Positions 16,061 through 25,430 of a DNA stretch of 64,000 nt are shown here, piece by piece. The stretch's first letter is position 1, and each line of letters opens with the position of its first letter. The translations under genes were made by a program, and so were the position numbers. This DNA is from Halopseudomonas formosensis. Its GTDB lineage: Bacteria > Pseudomonadota > Gammaproteobacteria > Pseudomonadales > Pseudomonadaceae. Location of the stretch: positions 62,001 through 126,000 of the forward strand of contig NZ_FOYD01000001.1 of the NCBI RefSeq assembly GCF_900115905.1, in the 5' to 3' direction. The notes under the pieces were generated by a model, which did no database searches, had not been told where the DNA came from, and was given only the letters and a program-made list of their open reading frames with translations.

Positions 16061-16699
16061 ATGCAGGCCTTCGCCGAACTCTACACCGCGCTGGACTCGA
16101 CCACCCGGACCCAGGCCAAGCTGGATGAACTGACGGCCTGCTTTGACGGCGTCGACCCTCATGACGGCGCCTGGGCGGTGTACGTACTGACCGGCCGGCG
16201 CATGAAGCGTTTGGTCGGCCCAAGGCGGCTGCGCGAGCGTCCGGCGGTGCAGGGCAGTTTCGCTGAATGGGTGGAGCAGAGCATTCTCAGCCTGCGCGAT
16301 CTGGAGGAGCATGTCATCGCGCTGTGGCGCAGGCTGCCGCGCCATGGGCGTGTTCAGGTGGAGGCGGTGAGCGGTAACCATGACCGGCATGCGGAAGGCG
16401 TTGATATCGGCACTGCCTGGTACGCCGCGCTGGATATTGGCCTTTTTCACCTATGCCATGAGCCGCAGGGCGTACCCTGCAGGCATGTGTTGGACGGGCA
16501 TTTGCGCCCGGTCTACAGCCTGTCGGCGGCGAGTGATCGGTTACGGGCACCGGTGTTATGGTGCCGCGACGGCGTGGCCGTGCTGCCGTCCTTCGGCGTG
16601 TTGACCGGCGGCTGGGAAATTGAGCTGCAGGCGGGGGACGGGGCGATCCTCATTGTTGAGGGTGAGCTGTATCCGCTTGGATTGGGCGCCGGCCGCTGA
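16061..16699 (+). pseudogene. In-frame chimera: ATP-dependent DNA ligase N-terminus fused to PdeM phosphoesterase C-terminus
   Basis: A 212-codon frame. The first about 58 residues (MQAFAELYTALDSTTRTQAK, AWAVYVLTGRRMKRLVG) are the N-terminus of the ATP-dependent ligase of the exo-lig-lhr-pdeM DNA repair cluster. From about residue 62 the sequence matches the C-terminal half of the ligase-associated metallophosphoesterase PdeM: GNHDRHA, FHLCHEP, a GHLRP version of the GHxHP motif, and PSFGVLTGG. The ligase catalytic domains, the whole helicase Lhr and the first PdeM metal-binding motifs (DxH, GD) are missing, and one histidine of GHxHP is Arg. One deletion of several kb that happened to keep the frame explains this. 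The product is unlikely to be active. Confidence 0.75.
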
Positions 16700-16732
16700 G
16701 ACCCACTGCATTGCTTCACATCGGCGGCTGAG

Positions 16733-17104
16733 CTATAAGGCCAGGTACTCGGCTATCAGGAAGGCTTCACCCTTGCCCTCATACTTGCCGAAATAACTGA
16801 CCGGCTCCCGGACACCATCCTCGATATAGCCCACCTCGCAATCAATGCCATGTTGCTCGGCCAGGCGGTTGAACAGATCCACCGGCGGGTTGAGGTGAAT
16901 CTTCTTGCTCACCGGCTGGCTGATGCCCAGCTGCCAGTCTTCGCAATCATCGCTCTCGCATTCATTGATCAAGGTAACGTCGTGCGCGGCGTTGGACTCG
17001 ACGTAGGCCTGCAAGGCGACCTGCAGTTCGGGCAGATTCTGCCGGAGTTTCTTCTCCTGCTTGTCCTCAAGGCGGTCACAGGCGATCAGAAGGTATATGA
17101 GCAT
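16733..17104 (-). CDS. Hypothetical acidic protein
   Basis: A 123-residue protein, not recognised. It starts MLIYLLIACDRLEDKQ and is rich in Glu and Asp, with four cysteines (two in a CESDDC arrangement) and no signal peptide or membrane segment. The start lies inside the 3' end of the upstream YegP-like gene (29-base overlap), so the pair may be co-transcribed. No strong ribosome site precedes the ATG. Codon use is consistent with a real gene. No function is proposed. Confidence 0.55.
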   Translation of the reverse strand: MLIYLLIACDRLEDKQEKKLRQNLPELQVALQAYVESNAAHDVTLINECESDDCEDWQLGISQPVSKKIHLNPPVDLFNRLAEQHGIDCEVGYIEDGVREPVSYFGKYEGKGEAFLIAEYLAL

Positions 17105-17339
17105 GCGAATTGTCCGATGGATTTGTGGCTACTGTACCACAGGGGCTTGTATCGTCCTGGTCTGCTTTGGCGTAGCGGCTGTCATCCGGTGCGTTGCTCT
17201 TTACTGATTCGATGCCGCTCAAGCAGCTCGCCTTGGCTTTGTATCCTTCACTTGCAAGAATGTTCTGCCCATTGGCCGCCTTGAGCCGGAAGCGGTACTC
17301 GCCCGCCTTGTCCTGATACACCTCGAATTTGCCTGTCAT
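17076..17339 (-). CDS. YegP-like DUF1508 domain protein
   Basis: An 87-residue protein from the ATG at 17339 (MTGKFEVYQDKAGEYRFRLK). Residues 3-55 form one DUF1508 (YegP) repeat with AANGQNILASEGYKAKASC and a GIESVKSNAP end. E. coli YegP has two such repeats; here a single repeat is followed by a polar, low-complexity tail that overlaps the next gene. The longer frame from 17402 adds a basic peptide not seen in the family. Function of the family is uncharacterised. Confidence 0.72.
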   Translation of the reverse strand: MTGKFEVYQDKAGEYRFRLKAANGQNILASEGYKAKASCLSGIESVKSNAPDDSRYAKADQDDTSPCGTVATNPSDNSHAHIPSDRL

Positions 17340-17513
17340 ACGCTTTTCCCGGTAATGACGGATAGTCATCGCGGTATTGCGCCGGCTTTTTACATACGCC
17401 ATTGCAGCGTAGAAGCTGCCGCTGCGCTTGACCAGAAATGAGGATGTGAGGGACGGATGAGTCCAGGCTGCGGGGCCCCGGCGCCCACGGGCAGGGGCTC
17501 CGCTGACTTCAGC

Positions 17514-18275
17514 TCAGATGCAGGTGCTGCCACCGTCGACCGGCAGGGCGATGCCGGTGGTGAAACTGGCGGCATCGGAACACAGGTAGAGCACCGCCGC
17601 GGCCACTTCCTCGGCCCGGCCGATACGACCTATGGGGTGCAGCCTGGCGACGGATTCGGCCTTGCGCGGCTCGGCTTCCACCGCGCGGCGGTACATGTCG
17701 GTGTCGATCACCGCCGGGCACACGGCATTGATGCGTACTCCCCTGAAGCCATATTCCACTGCCGCCGAGCGGGTCAGTCCCAGCACCGCGTGCTTGCTGG
17801 CGGCGTAGATGCTCATCTTCGGTGCTGCGCCCAGGGCGGCGATCGAGGCGGTGTTGACGATGGCGCCGCCACCGCTCTTGAGCATCAGCGGAATCTCGAA
17901 GCGCATGCACTGCCAGACGCCCTTGACGTTGACGTCCATGATGCGGTCGAACACGGTTTCGTCGCCGTCGGCCAGCTTGTCCTGCTCGAACTCGACCCCG
18001 GCGTTGTTGAAGGCGCAGTCCAGCCGGCCGTAGTCGCGTTCGATCATCTCCAGCATGGACTGGACCTGGGCGGCATCGGCCACGTTGCACTGGCAGAAGA
18101 CCGCATCACCGCCCTGCTCGCGGATGGCTGCCACTGTCGCCTCGCCATTGCTGGTGTCGATATCCGCCAGAATCAGCCGCGCCCCTTCAGCGGCAAAGGC
18201 CTGGGCGGTGGCCTTGCCGATGCCGGCAGCGGCCCCTGTGATCAGTACGACCTTGCCCGAAAACGCTGAACCCAT
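17514..18275 (-). CDS. Short-chain dehydrogenase/reductase
   Basis: A 253-residue classical SDR. The Rossmann motif TGAAAGIG (TGxxxGxG) is near the N-terminus, then NNAG, the catalytic Ser and YxxxK (YAASK), and a C-terminal GGSTCI. D37-type acidic residues after beta-2 (LADID) suggest NAD(H) preference. The start at 18275 is chosen because AGGAG lies eight bases upstream; the open frame to 18359 has no ribosome site. The substrate cannot be predicted. It stands alone in the accessory island. Confidence 0.85.
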   Translation of the reverse strand: MGSAFSGKVVLITGAAAGIGKATAQAFAAEGARLILADIDTSNGEATVAAIREQGGDAVFCQCNVADAAQVQSMLEMIERDYGRLDCAFNNAGVEFEQDKLADGDETVFDRIMDVNVKGVWQCMRFEIPLMLKSGGGAIVNTASIAALGAAPKMSIYAASKHAVLGLTRSAAVEYGFRGVRINAVCPAVIDTDMYRRAVEAEPRKAESVARLHPIGRIGRAEEVAAAVLYLCSDAASFTTGIALPVDGGSTCI

Positions 18276-18559
18276 GGTGTGTTCTCCTGAGCGATGGCGG
18301 CGGTCCCATACCGCCGCCTGTCCGTCGCTCAAGAATATCAACGCGACGGCGGATGGCACGCTGCATCAGGAAGCTTGTTCATGGGCCATGAGCATGGATG
18401 ATGAGTCACGGCCGGGCCGGTCGTGCCCGGGCTACCCAAACGGACCGAAATCGCCGAACCCCGCTGAGCTTGCCCTGGGTCAATTGATATTCCGGCAGAT
18501 ATGGTGAACCATGCTGTGAGACGTATCCGCATCTCGCGGTGGTTAACAGGAGAGTTGCC

Positions 18560-18985
18560 ATGCTGCCCATTCAAGTTCCGGTGGAAGAGTTCACCACTCC
18601 CGATCCCGTCAGGGCGGATGCCAGCACAATGGTCGATGATCTGCGCTTGCTGATGGAACGCCATGGTATCCGCCACCTGCCCATAGTTCAGGATGGCGCC
18701 GTGGTAGGTATCGTCAGTGACAGGGATGTGCGGCTGTTCGCCGGCCTCAGTGCGGCGGAGAAGTTCCAGGTGCAGGCCTCGGATATCATGGCCGAGAACC
18801 CGCTGAGTGTGACCGCTTCGACACCCCTGGACGAGGTCGCCTTCCTGATGTCCGAACGCAAGGTGGGCAGTGTCATCGTCAAGGATGAGGAGGGCGCCCT
18901 GCTGGGCATCTTCACCGCCACTGACGCGCTCAATGCGCTGATCGAGATCATCCGCGAAGGGCGGGCTTCTGCGTCGGAAGAGTGA
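18560..18985 (+). CDS. Tandem CBS-domain protein
   Basis: A 141-residue protein made of two CBS motifs, about residues 5-65 (HLPIVQDGAVVGIVSDRDVR) and 80-135 (VGSVIVKDEEGALLGIFTATDAL). Such pairs bind adenine nucleotides and act as energy-sensing regulators. The start at 18560 has AGGAGAG six bases upstream. No enzymatic domain is attached, so it is a stand-alone sensor. Partner unknown. Confidence 0.85.
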   Translation: MLPIQVPVEEFTTPDPVRADASTMVDDLRLLMERHGIRHLPIVQDGAVVGIVSDRDVRLFAGLSAAEKFQVQASDIMAENPLSVTASTPLDEVAFLMSERKVGSVIVKDEEGALLGIFTATDALNALIEIIREGRASASEE

Positions 18986-19104
18986 AAGGATGTGCTCCGC
19001 TTCTCATTTTTCCGCGAGCTCCGAGCCCTGCGCGGCTCTGGCGCGGGTTCTTGCCCGCAGTTGTTACCGACTGGGTCGTGGACGGTCGGCCCGGAGCTGC
19101 GCGC

Positions 19105-19209
19105 CGAAGGAGAGCATCTGATCTGCATGAGGCCGGACGCCATGCGGAGTCCGTTGCGGTACTGGGTGAGGCGCTCGAGTTGCTGGGCGAGCCGCCCCAC
19201 GAGGACTGA
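19105..19209 (+). pseudogene. Possible remnant: C-terminal end of a small helical protein
   Basis: The 34 codons before the stop at 19207-19209 read RRRASDLHEAGRHAESVAVL and GEALELLG. They resemble the C-terminal helix of small alpha-helical proteins (HEAGxHAESVAxLGEA pattern). No in-frame start with a ribosome site and no matching upstream half are present. Probably a decayed gene end at the right border of the island. Low confidence. Confidence 0.25.
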
Positions 19210-19235
19210 CCCGCGGGGCAGGGGAGTGCCCGGAA

Positions 19236-19712
19236 TCAGAGACCGGCGCTCCCCTCCCGGTCCAGTTGTTCCTCCACCAGTTGCTGCAAGCGGCCGTTCA
19301 GTCGCTTGCGCAGCTCCGCCTCGATCAGGGGCAGTATCTCGTCGATCACGTCCTGCATGATCAGCTGCGCATCGGCATGCAGGCGCTCCTCCATCCTCAC
19401 CTCCCGGGCGCCGGTGTGCGGGCTGGGCGTGGTCGGGCTCAGGCTCTGTTGCAGCAGGCGTTCGAGCTGCACGCGCTCGCCCGCCAGCTTGGCCAGGGAT
19501 TCATAGGGAAGAAAGGGATTGGGCGCCTTCTCGGCTGAGGCGGTAGGGGGTGGAGTCGGTTCCGGCTCCGGCCGATCGGTGCCGGAGGTGATGATGTCCT
19601 CCAGCAGGGGAATGTCCAGGGTCTGCGCAGGCTGCTCTTCATCCAGCAGAGTGCGGATGGACTCCAGATCCTGCAGCAAGCCTTTCCGGTCCTTTGGCTC
19701 GCGTTGCTTCAT
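19236..19712 (-). CDS. Hypothetical protein of the holC-valS neighbourhood
   Basis: A 158-residue acidic protein with a Pro/Glu-rich middle (RPEPEPTPPPTASAEK) and a C-terminal helical region (LHADAQLIMQDVIDEILPLI, EAELRKRLNGRLQQLVEEQL). It follows holC with a 3-base gap, and its ribosome site lies in the holC 3' end. A gene of this type sits between holC and valS in Pseudomonas, suggesting a role linked to DNA polymerase III chi, but none is established to my knowledge. Here it is cut off from valS by the accessory island. Confidence 0.75.
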   Translation of the reverse strand: MKQREPKDRKGLLQDLESIRTLLDEEQPAQTLDIPLLEDIITSGTDRPEPEPTPPPTASAEKAPNPFLPYESLAKLAGERVQLERLLQQSLSPTTPSPHTGAREVRMEERLHADAQLIMQDVIDEILPLIEAELRKRLNGRLQQLVEEQLDREGSAGL

Positions 19713-19715
19713 GCT

Positions 19716-20147
19716 TCATCCTGCTATCCGTATCTGATGAGTGTCCAGAGGATAGCCCCGATCGCGGTAAAAGCGAAAGCGTTCGCGGGCCGGAACGATG
19801 ATCGGTTCATGATTGACGAGGATTTCCGCCAGACGGTTGAAGCGGCTGAAGAACTCGGGCGTCTCGTTGCTCAGATTGATCAGCAGGTCATTGTAGGGGT
19901 CTGGTTCGCGACCCCAGCCACAGACCACCGGCTCGTCCCCATGGCATTCGTACAGGGCGTGGGGCAGGAAGGTATCGGGGCGGAATGACCACAGCAGTTC
20001 GTCCAGCTCTTCGGCTTCCTGCTCGCTGCCGCAGTGCAGGTAGACCCGGCGGTTATGCTGCCAGGCCTTGTACGCCAGCCGGCAGGCAAACTGCAGTCGG
20101 GCGTTGCTGCTGTAGCTGTTGAGAACGTAGAAATCGATTCGGGTCAT
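19716..20147 (-). CDS. holC: DNA polymerase III subunit chi
   Basis: A 143-residue HolC protein (MTRIDFYVLNSY...RLAYKAWQHNRRVYLHC; LLWSFRPDTFLPHALY; PVVCGWG). Chi links the clamp-loader complex to single-strand-binding protein during replication. Length and order after pepA match other gammaproteobacteria. It is separated from pepA by 112 bases containing a large hairpin. Confidence 0.95.
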   Translation of the reverse strand: MTRIDFYVLNSYSSNARLQFACRLAYKAWQHNRRVYLHCGSEQEAEELDELLWSFRPDTFLPHALYECHGDEPVVCGWGREPDPYNDLLINLSNETPEFFSRFNRLAEILVNHEPIIVPARERFRFYRDRGYPLDTHQIRIAG

Positions 20148-20187
20148 GACAGGTCGGGGATACGGAATTTGAGCTGCACGCTACAGG

Positions 20188-20244
20188 CTGCGGGCCGGGA
20201 GCACAAGGTCCGGCGGGGTGCCGGGCCCTTGTACTGGCCCGCAG
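20188..20244. repeat. Three-part nested hairpin between pepA and holC
   Basis: Three nested inverted repeats share one axis: CTGCGGGCC (20188-20196) with GGCCCGCAG (20236-20244), ACAAGG (20203-20208) with CCTTGT (20227-20232), and CCGGC (20210-20214) with GCCGG (20220-20224). On the minus strand it lies between the pepA stop and holC. There is no T-run, so a classical terminator is unlikely. It may be an RNA processing or attenuation element, or a REP-type repeat. Confidence 0.6.
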
Positions 20245-20259
20245 TCAGAGTGCGGGGCT

Positions 20260-21759
<1,500 letters not shown>

Positions 21760-21899
21760 TCAGGTGGATTGACCGATAATGCTGCCCATCACGACCGGCT
21801 TGTGGCGGCGGAGAGCAGTCATTTCTACATAGAAGTGCTGTGCAGCATTCTGGCCTATTCCCGCTGGCCCATAAAGCCCCGGACTCAAGGAAAAAAAGT

Positions 21900-23003
21900 G
21901 TGATCGTATTCCGATACCTCAGCCGCGAGGTGTTGACCACGCTGGCTGCGGTCAGCGGTGTGCTGCTGATCATCATCATGAGCGGCCGCTTCATCAAGTA
22001 TCTGGCACAGGCTGCAGCAGGGCAGCTGGACCCGGGCGTGCTGTTCACCATCATGGCCTTTCGGGTGCCCGGCTTTCTGGTACTGATCGTGCCCCTGGCC
22101 ATGTTCCTGGGCATCCTGCTCGCCTACGGACGCATGTACCTGGACAGCGAAATGGCCGTGCTCTCGGCGACCGGCGTCAGCGACCGCAGGATCCTCGGGT
22201 ATACCCAGGGCCCAGCGCTGCTGGTGGCGCTGCTGGTGGCCTGGTTGAGCCTCTGGGTGGCGCCGGCTGGCGTGCTCAAGACCCAGCAGCTGTTCAACGA
22301 ACAGGACGCCATGACCGAGTTCGATACCCTGGCCGCAGGACGCTTCCAGACCCTGGGCAGCGGCCAGCGGGTGACCTACGCCGCTGGCCTGTCCGAGGAC
22401 CGCACCGAGCTGGAAACCGTGTTCATCGCAGAGCGCACCGGGTCCGGTGAGGACGCCTCGGTCGGCGTGCTCGTGGCCGAGGGCGGGCGTCAGGAACTGA
22501 CTGCCGATGGCAGCCGCTACCTGGTGCTGCACAACGGCTACCGCTATGACGGTCGGCCGGGCTCGGCGGATTTCCGCACCATCCAGTACGACCGCTACGG
22601 CGTGCTGCTGCCCAAGCCGGAGGTGATCCAGGAAATCACCGACAGGGAAGCCATGCCGACCCGCCAGCTGCTGGGCAGTGATGACCTGAAAAACCGCGCC
22701 GAGCTGCAGTGGCGCCTGGCGGTGCCGCTGCTGGTGCCCATCGTCGCCTTCTTTGCCGTACCGCTGGCGCGGGTCAATCCGCGTCAGGGCCGCTTTCTCA
22801 AGCTGATTCCGGCGATCATTCTCTACATGGCCTACCTGGCGCTGCTGGTCAGCGCCCGGGGCTGGATGGAAGCCGGCAAGACCCCGGCGGCCATCGGTCT
22901 GTGGTGGGTGCATCTGGTGTTTCTGGCGATCGGGGTGATGCTGAATTTCCGCGCCCTGACTGCGCCCTCCGGTCCGAAAGGGGGTGCCCATGCGGCTGCT
23001 TGA
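21900..23003 (+). CDS. lptF: LPS export ABC transporter permease LptF
   Basis: A 367-residue inner-membrane protein with the LptF/LptG plan: three N-terminal membrane helices, a periplasmic jelly-roll domain (about 130-265) and three C-terminal helices. With LptG and the ATPase LptB (58637-59365) it extracts lipopolysaccharide from the inner membrane. The GTG start at 21900 (MIVFRYLSREVL) fits the family; the frame back to 21840 encodes an unrelated leader. It overlaps lptG by 14 bases. Confidence 0.95.
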   Translation: MIVFRYLSREVLTTLAAVSGVLLIIIMSGRFIKYLAQAAAGQLDPGVLFTIMAFRVPGFLVLIVPLAMFLGILLAYGRMYLDSEMAVLSATGVSDRRILGYTQGPALLVALLVAWLSLWVAPAGVLKTQQLFNEQDAMTEFDTLAAGRFQTLGSGQRVTYAAGLSEDRTELETVFIAERTGSGEDASVGVLVAEGGRQELTADGSRYLVLHNGYRYDGRPGSADFRTIQYDRYGVLLPKPEVIQEITDREAMPTRQLLGSDDLKNRAELQWRLAVPLLVPIVAFFAVPLARVNPRQGRFLKLIPAIILYMAYLALLVSARGWMEAGKTPAAIGLWWVHLVFLAIGVMLNFRALTAPSGPKGGAHAAA

Positions 23004-24051
23004 TCGGCACATCGGCACTACTGTGCTGCTCAGCGTCCTGACCGTGGCGCTGATCATCGTCGGGCTGGATCTGTTGTTCGCCTATATCGGTGAGCTGGAG
23101 GACCTGGAAGGGGACTATGGCGCGCTGCAGGCGCTGCTCTATGTTTTCCTGACCCTGCCGCGCAGGCTGTATGACCTGCTGCCGATGGCGGCGCTGGTCG
23201 GCTGCCTGATCGGACTGGGGACCCTGGCCAGCAATTCCGAACTGACGGTCATGCGCGCCTCCGGGGTTTCCATCGGGCGCATCATGGGCTCCGTGCTCAA
23301 GCCGCTGCTGGCGCTGATGATCGCCGGGGTGCTGCTGGGCGAATACGTGGTGCCCTATACCGAGAATCTGGCCGACAGCCGCCGGGCGCTGGCGGTAGGC
23401 AGTGGCTCTGCGGTCAAGTCCAAGGGCCTGTGGCACCGGGAAGGAAACGACTTCATCCACATCAACGCGGTGCACCCCAACGGCACCCTGCATGGCATCA
23501 CCCGCTACCGCTTCGACGACGAGCGCCGGCTGATCGAGGCCAGCTTCGCCACCCGGGCCAGTGTGGAAGAGGAACACTGGCTGCTGCAGGAGGTCGCCGC
23601 GACCCTGTTCGAGGACGACGGCACCAGCCGCGTCGAACAACATGAACAGCAGCGCTGGGATGTCGGCCTGTCACCCAGCCTGCTGCGCGTGGTGCTGCTG
23701 GATCCGGACGTGCTGCCGCTGCGAGGCATATGGCATTACCAGAGCTATCTGGCCAATCAGGGACTGAACAACAGCCAGTACTGGCTGGCCTTCTGGAAGA
23801 AGCTGCTGCAACCGGTGACCACGGCGGCGCTGGTGTTTGTCGCCATCTCCTTCATTTTCGGCCCGCTGCGCTCGGTAACGCTCGGCCAGCGGGTATTCAC
23901 CGGGGTGCTGGTGGGCTTCAGTTTCCGCATCCTCCAGGACCTGCTGGGTCCGTCGAGTCTGGTATTCGGCTTCTCCCCACTGATCGCGGTAGTGGCACCT
24001 ATCCTCATCCTGGTAGTGATGGGCATGTGGCTGATCCGCCGGGCGGGATGA
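22990..24051 (+). CDS. lptG: LPS export ABC transporter permease LptG
   Basis: A 353-residue partner of LptF with the same six-helix plus periplasmic beta domain layout. The C-terminal helix pair contains FGPLRSVTLGQRVFTGVLVGF, conserved in LptG. The ATG at 22990 is preferred over the GTG two codons earlier. Coupled to lptF by overlap, so the two permease halves are made together. Confidence 0.95.
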   Translation: MRLLDRHIGTTVLLSVLTVALIIVGLDLLFAYIGELEDLEGDYGALQALLYVFLTLPRRLYDLLPMAALVGCLIGLGTLASNSELTVMRASGVSIGRIMGSVLKPLLALMIAGVLLGEYVVPYTENLADSRRALAVGSGSAVKSKGLWHREGNDFIHINAVHPNGTLHGITRYRFDDERRLIEASFATRASVEEEHWLLQEVAATLFEDDGTSRVEQHEQQRWDVGLSPSLLRVVLLDPDVLPLRGIWHYQSYLANQGLNNSQYWLAFWKKLLQPVTTAALVFVAISFIFGPLRSVTLGQRVFTGVLVGFSFRILQDLLGPSSLVFGFSPLIAVVAPILILVVMGMWLIRRAG

Positions 24052-24099
24052 GCTGAAAGGACCCGGGAGGGAGGAGCACATTCTGCCGGGAACTCCATC

Positions 24100-24190
24100 A
24101 TCGAGCTAGTGCTCGACGTTCCCAGGGGGGGTGGCGTTTCCGGGCGGGCAGGAGTGTCGGGACCCTGGGAGGGACGAGCACCAGCTCGTC
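24100..24190. repeat. Palindromic repeat region downstream of lptG
   Basis: Contains a perfect hairpin GACGAGC-acca-GCTCGTC (24173-24190), the imperfect palindrome CGAGCTAGTGCTCG, and CTCGACGTTCCCAGG. The same elements occur in the tandem repeat at 31.9-32.3 kb and near 62.03 kb, so this is a dispersed family, here in the gap between convergent lptG and the RDD gene. Confidence 0.65.
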
Positions 24191-24209
24191 CAGCAATCTC
24201 TCCCCAAGC

Positions 24210-24695
24210 TCAGGTCTTGGGCAGTACCACGGTGCGGGTGCCGGAGGCGATATCCGCCCAGGTGCGGGACTGCTTGTCCCACAGCGCCCACCAGATGCCC
24301 AGCCCGCCACACAGCCAGCTGACCAGCGAGACGCTTACCCGGTTGATCGCCTGACGGCGGGTGATGGAGGTGCCGTCGGGCTGCTGCACGCGCAAGCGCC
24401 AGGCCTGCATGCCCAGGGTCTGTCCGCGCAGGGTCCAGAACAGCATGAAGAAGCCGTAGATGGCCAGGACCATCAGCACCGTCAGCAGCGGGTCGCGGTC
24501 CAGCTGACCGGCGTTGGACATGGCCTCCAGCGTCTCCGCACCATAGATCATCCGCAGCACGACCTGCTGGTAGACCAGGGTCAGCACCATGAGCATCGCC
24601 AGGCACAGCATCATGTCGTAGAAGGCGCTGGCGACCCGGCGGAAAATGCCGGGGGCGGGAAAGTCGCCCTGGGGGTGGAGTTGCTTGACGGCCAT
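24210..24695 (-). CDS. RDD family membrane protein
   Basis: A 161-residue inner-membrane protein with three hydrophobic segments. The RDD-type motif appears in RRVASAFYDMMLC, and the family run GQTLGMQAWRLRVQQPDG is followed by RRQAINR. RDD proteins are poorly understood; some act as Na+/H+ antiporters or in membrane homeostasis. The next gene upstream, a HopJ-like protein, ends 10 bases before it in the same direction, so they form a small operon. Confidence 0.88.
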   Translation of the reverse strand: MAVKQLHPQGDFPAPGIFRRVASAFYDMMLCLAMLMVLTLVYQQVVLRMIYGAETLEAMSNAGQLDRDPLLTVLMVLAIYGFFMLFWTLRGQTLGMQAWRLRVQQPDGTSITRRQAINRVSVSLVSWLCGGLGIWWALWDKQSRTWADIASGTRTVVLPKT

Positions 24696-24705
24696 GTCTG
24701 CTCCG

Positions 24706-25047
24706 TTAACGTCGGGTCAAGGGCGGCCGGTCGAAGCGCACCGCTTCCAGGCCGTGTTGCATCAGGGTACGGATATTGGCGTGTTCGCTGCCGGTCGGAT
24801 CATCCAGCACCCCCTGATAATGCTCGGCAAAGCAATGCAGGGCCTGCTGGGTATCCAGCCCGAGATCCTGAGCCATCGCCAGCAGGCGGCAGGAGCCCTG
24901 GTTCTGCTCCGCGCTGTTGTACAGCGGCCCGTTGTGAAAGCCGCTGGGCTGGTAGTGGTAATGCTGCTCGATGAACGCCAGGGTGTCGGCGAAGCGATGC
25001 TGGGGAGTGCCCAGGCGCGACTTGAATTGCTCGGCAGTCAGCGTCAT
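24706..25047 (-). CDS. HopJ-family protein
   Basis: A 113-residue protein of the HopJ family (FADTLAFIEQHYHYQPSGFHNG; NQGSCRLLAMAQ; CFAEHYQGVLDDPTGSEHANIR). The name comes from a Pseudomonas syringae type III effector candidate, but homologues are widespread in non-pathogens and the sequence shows no secretion signal. It is probably a cytoplasmic housekeeping protein of unknown role. It lies directly after folX in the same direction. Confidence 0.88.
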   Translation of the reverse strand: MTLTAEQFKSRLGTPQHRFADTLAFIEQHYHYQPSGFHNGPLYNSAEQNQGSCRLLAMAQDLGLDTQQALHCFAEHYQGVLDDPTGSEHANIRTLMQHGLEAVRFDRPPLTRR

Positions 25048-25057
25048 GGGTGGCCTC

Positions 25058-25429
25058 TCAGCGTGCTGCGCTCAGGGTGATGGATACCGATTCGGAAAAA
25101 CGCAGGGCATGGGGCTTGTCCACTTCCACCTCGGCGTAACGCACCTGTTCGTTGTCCATGACGATATCCAGCACTTCCTGGGTCAGGCGCTCCAGCAGGG
25201 CAAAGCGGTTGCTTTCCACATGACTGATGATCGCCTTGGTGATGGTCCGGTAGTTGAGCGCGTGCTCGATCTGGTTGATCTCCACCGCGTTGTCCGCCGG
25301 ATAGAGGATGGTGGCGTTGATCACCACATCCTGCCGGTTGTTGATCTCTTCTTCCTTGATGCCGATGTAGGTGCGCAGGCGCAGGTCCTTGATCCTGATC
25401 CGCGCCATGCCGGGTTGCAGCTGCTGCAT
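25058..25429 (-). CDS. folX: Dihydroneopterin triphosphate 2'-epimerase
   Basis: A 123-residue FolX/FolB-type enzyme. [18 protein letters not shown] near the N-terminus and [17 protein letters not shown] are typical. It epimerises dihydroneopterin triphosphate to the monapterin form in tetrahydromonapterin synthesis, the cofactor of phenylalanine hydroxylase in Pseudomonas. The start at 25429 is one base after the folE stop (TGAgATG). Together with folE and folM it makes a complete pathway operon. Confidence 0.93.
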   Translation of the reverse strand: MQQLQPGMARIRIKDLRLRTYIGIKEEEINNRQDVVINATILYPADNAVEINQIEHALNYRTITKAIISHVESNRFALLERLTQEVLDIVMDNEQVRYAEVEVDKPHALRFSESVSITLSAAR

Positions 25430-25430
25430 C

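Noticed and set aside
20188-20244. Hairpin considered as a Rho-independent terminator for pepA
   Set aside because: No T-run follows on the minus strand, and holC is the expected co-transcribed neighbour.
24706-25047. HopJ gene considered as a type III secretion effector
   Set aside because: No secretion or pathogenicity genes nearby; the family is widespread in non-pathogens and the name is historical.
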